Source: Brevundimonas sp.
GTDB lineage: Bacteria; Pseudomonadota; Alphaproteobacteria; Caulobacterales; Caulobacteraceae
Length of the DNA: 8,528 nucleotides
NCBI GenBank assembly: GCA_022712235.1
Contig: JALAGW010000118.1
Coordinates: forward strand, 1 to 8,528
Reading direction: 5' to 3'
In this document: piece after piece, positions 6,680 through 8,528 of the stretch
Layout of the letters: each line of letters opens with the position of its first letter
Position numbering within the stretch: the first letter of the stretch is position 1
Notes under the pieces: model-generated
The model's input: the letters and a program-made list of their open reading frames with translations, nothing else
The model's database searches: none
Told to the model about the DNA's origin: nothing
Translations under genes and position numbers: made by a program

Positions 6680-7654
6680 ATGCTTCCGATTCTCGCGGCC
6701 TTCCTGGCCTTCATCATGATCGGCGGCGTGGGCTGGGTTCTGGTCGGCGGCGACGACGCCTCGACGCAGGCGGTAAAGCGCGCCAGGACCATCGGCGCCG
6801 CGCGGGTCGATACGGCCAGCAAGCGGGCGTCAACAGCCAATACGCCCGAAACCCGGCGCAAACAGATCCTGCAGCAACTGCAGGAGGTGGATCGACGCGA
6901 CCGCAAGGCCCGCATGACCATGAGCGCCAAGCTCAAGCAGGCCACCCTGTCGATCTCCTTGCGCACCTTCATCATCATCAGCGTGGTTCTGGGCCTCATC
7001 AGCGCGCTGGTCGCCTTCGTCGTCGGTCTCAATCCGATCCTGGCCCTGGGCGTCGGCGTGGCCATGGGTCTGGGCCTGCCGCGCTGGGTCGCGAGCCTGA
7101 AGGGCAAGAAGCGGATGAAGAAGTTCTCGCTGGCCTTCCCCGACGCCGTCGACATCCTGGTGCGCGGCATCAAGACCGGCCTGCCGGTCCACGACTGCTT
7201 CAAGATCATCGCCCGCGAAAGCCCCGAGCCGCTCGGCCCCGAGTTCCAGCGACTGGTCGAAGGCCTGGGGGTCGGCCTGACCCTGTCCCAGGCCCTGGAC
7301 AAGATGTTCGAGCGGATGCCCGTCCCCGAGCTCAAATTCTTCGCCATCGTCATCGCCATTCAGCAGAAGAGCGGCGGCAACCTGGCCGAGGCCCTGGGCA
7401 ACCTGACCGCCGTCCTGCGCGCCCGACGGATGATGAGCGAGAAGATCAAGGCCATGTCGTCCGAAGCCGTCGCCTCGGCCGGCATCATCGGCTCCTTGCC
7501 GCCGGTGGTCATGATCCTCGTGATGATCGCCGCCCCCGCCTACATGCTGCTGCTGTTCACCGACATGCGCGGTCAGGTCATGCTTCTGGGATGCGCGGTC
7601 TGGATGGCCTGCGGCATCTTCACGATGAAGCGCATGATCTCGTTCAAGTTCTGA
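6680..7654 (+). CDS. cpaG: Inner-membrane platform protein CpaG (TadB-like, T2SSF domain)
   Basis: TadB-like proteins form, with TadC, the inner-membrane platform on which the ATPase acts. The product is 324 residues; ATG 6680 follows the cpaF stop by 6 bp, and GGAG (6667-6670) and AGGG (6672-6675) lie just upstream. Residues 1-23 are a membrane helix. Residues 24-90 are polar and charged, including a Gln/Arg-rich helix (KQILQQLQEVDRRDRK). Two membrane helices follow at about 92-115 and 118-138. The T2SSF domain starts near 150 (FPDAVDILVRGIKTGLPV) and includes QKSGGNLAEALGNL. Two C-terminal membrane helices lie at about 268-295 (SLPPVVMILVMIAAP) and 302-320. Domain order, length and position all match TadB. 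The symbol cpaG follows Caulobacter usage. Confidence 0.93.
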   Translation: MLPILAAFLAFIMIGGVGWVLVGGDDASTQAVKRARTIGAARVDTASKRASTANTPETRRKQILQQLQEVDRRDRKARMTMSAKLKQATLSISLRTFIIISVVLGLISALVAFVVGLNPILALGVGVAMGLGLPRWVASLKGKKRMKKFSLAFPDAVDILVRGIKTGLPVHDCFKIIARESPEPLGPEFQRLVEGLGVGLTLSQALDKMFERMPVPELKFFAIVIAIQQKSGGNLAEALGNLTAVLRARRMMSEKIKAMSSEAVASAGIIGSLPPVVMILVMIAAPAYMLLLFTDMRGQVMLLGCAVWMACGIFTMKRMISFKF

Positions 7655-7660
7655 GGAGGG
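7653..7660 (+). promoter_or_regulatory. Strong ribosome binding site of cpaH
   Basis: GAGGAGGG overlaps the cpaG stop codon and lies four to five bases before ATG 7665. It contains a perfect AGGAGG and is the strongest Shine-Dalgarno sequence in the operon; those before cpaE and cpaF are weak. It firmly fixes the cpaH start. Confidence 0.8.
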
Positions 7661-7664
7661 CGAC

Positions 7665-8528
7665 ATGAACGGCTTCATGCATTTCATCACCGATCCGCAG
7701 AACCTGCTGAGCATCGGCGTGGGCGTCGCCGTCTTCGCCAGCGTCCTGACCCTGCTCAGCTCCTTCGTGGGCGGCGAGCGGCTGGACAAGCGGATGAAGG
7801 CGGTCGCCGAGCGTCGCGACGAATTGAAGCGCCGTTCGCGCCAGGCGATGAAGGGCGGCGTCGGATCGACGACCGCCACGCTGCGTCACTCGGACGAAGG
7901 CTTCAAGAAGCGGGTCGTCGACCGTCTGAACCTGATCAAGCTGCTGGAAGATCCCAAGGTCGTGGAGAACATGGCCCAGGCCGGGTTCCGCGGGCCCAAG
8001 CCCCTGACCACCTTCTACTTCTTCCGCTTCGCCACGCCCGTCCTCTTCATGGTGCTGACGGCGCTCTATCTGTTCCTGGTCAACGACCTGGGCATGAACC
8101 TGACGCTGAAGCTGTGCGCCCTGGTGTTCGCGGCGGCGGCGGGCTTCTATGCGCCCAACGTCTATCTTTCGAACCGCATTGCTTCACGTCGCCAGTCCAT
8201 CGTCGCCGCCTTCCCGGACTCGCTGGACCTGCTGCTGATCTGCGTTGAATCCGGCATGTCGATCGAGGCGGCGATCCAGAAGGTCAGCCAGGAGGTCGGC
8301 AGTCAGTCGATCGAACTGGCCGAGGAACTCAGCCTGCTATCCGCCGAGCTCAGCTACCTGCCTGAACGCCGCATGGCCTATGAGGGCATGGCCAATCGGA
8401 CCAATCACCCCGGCATCAAGTCAGTGGCCACGGCCAAGACCCAGGCCGAGACCTATGGACCACCCTTGGATTCCGCCCAGCACATCATAGCCAAGCAGAA
8501 CCCCGACCTACGACTGTCGGCGGCCAAA
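7665..8528 (+). CDS. cpaH: Inner-membrane platform protein CpaH (TadC-like, T2SSF domain), 3' end cut by window
   Basis: TadC-like partner of CpaG in the inner-membrane platform of the Tad pilus machine. ATG 7665 is set by the AGGAGG just upstream. The frame is open to the last base, giving 288 residues; family members are usually slightly over 300, so a few tens of residues are missing. Residues about 11-33 form the first membrane helix. A charged region follows (GGERLDKRMKAVAERR, then DRLNLIKLLEDPKV). Two membrane helices lie at about 118-140 and 145-170. The T2SSF domain starts at FPDSLDLLLICVESGMSIEA (183) and continues through LSAELSYLPERRMAYEGMA and NRTNHPGIKSVATA. The final 20-30 residues diverge from what I expect of the family and use codons rare in this window (ATA, CTA, CGA, CCA), so the last part should be treated with caution. 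Confidence 0.93.
   Translation, partial: MNGFMHFITDPQNLLSIGVGVAVFASVLTLLSSFVGGERLDKRMKAVAERRDELKRRSRQAMKGGVGSTTATLRHSDEGFKKRVVDRLNLIKLLEDPKVVENMAQAGFRGPKPLTTFYFFRFATPVLFMVLTALYLFLVNDLGMNLTLKLCALVFAAAAGFYAPNVYLSNRIASRRQSIVAAFPDSLDLLLICVESGMSIEAAIQKVSQEVGSQSIELAEELSLLSAELSYLPERRMAYEGMANRTNHPGIKSVATAKTQAETYGPPLDSAQHIIAKQNPDLRLSAAK

Noticed and set aside
5989..7668. 559-codon + strand frame spanning the cpaF-cpaG junction
   Set aside because: Out-of-frame reading of two real genes, Arg/His/Pro/Gly-rich with no domain; cpaF and cpaG frames both have full catalytic or membrane signatures.

Overview
This window carries most of a tad/cpa (Flp-type, type IVc) pilus assembly locus on the + strand, in the order cpaA(3' end)-cpaB-cpaC-cpaD-cpaE-cpaF-cpaG-cpaH(5' part). 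The very high GC content, the Caulobacter-style gene order and protein features, and CtrA-like (TTAG-N7-TTAAC) and CcrM-like (GANTC) sequences upstream of cpaB all point to an alphaproteobacterium of the Caulobacterales. Brevundimonas or a close relative is the best guess; the genus is inferred from impression, not from a search.

Layout: bases 1-266 encode the C-terminal end of the prepilin peptidase CpaA. Bases 267-372 are the only real intergenic gap (106 bp) and hold the likely promoter and cell-cycle control region of the downstream operon. From 373 to the right edge, seven genes run head to tail with gaps of 4-11 bp: cpaB (periplasmic SAF-domain protein), cpaC (outer-membrane secretin), cpaD (outer-membrane lipoprotein), cpaE (TadZ-type polar localisation ATPase), cpaF (secretion ATPase), cpaG (TadB-like inner-membrane platform protein) and cpaH (TadC-like platform protein, cut by the window edge). 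No gene is encoded on the - strand. The long antisense and out-of-frame ORFs are GC-rich shadows.

How they work together, from knowledge of the family: CpaA processes the small Flp/PilA prepilin, which in Caulobacter is encoded just upstream of cpaA and lies outside this window. CpaE places the machine at the cell pole. CpaF hydrolyses ATP to drive pilin insertion through the CpaG/CpaH membrane platform. CpaB and CpaD connect to the CpaC secretin channel through which the pilus leaves the cell.

I do not see an undescribed system here; this is a well-formed example of a known machine. The points most worth a second look are the regulatory gap, where the only two TTAA tetramers I found in the window lie 23 bp apart; a charged insertion in CpaB; a Thr/Ser-rich, cysteine-flanked insertion in CpaC; and the two window edges, whose composition, codons and protein matches look abnormal and may reflect contig-end sequence error.
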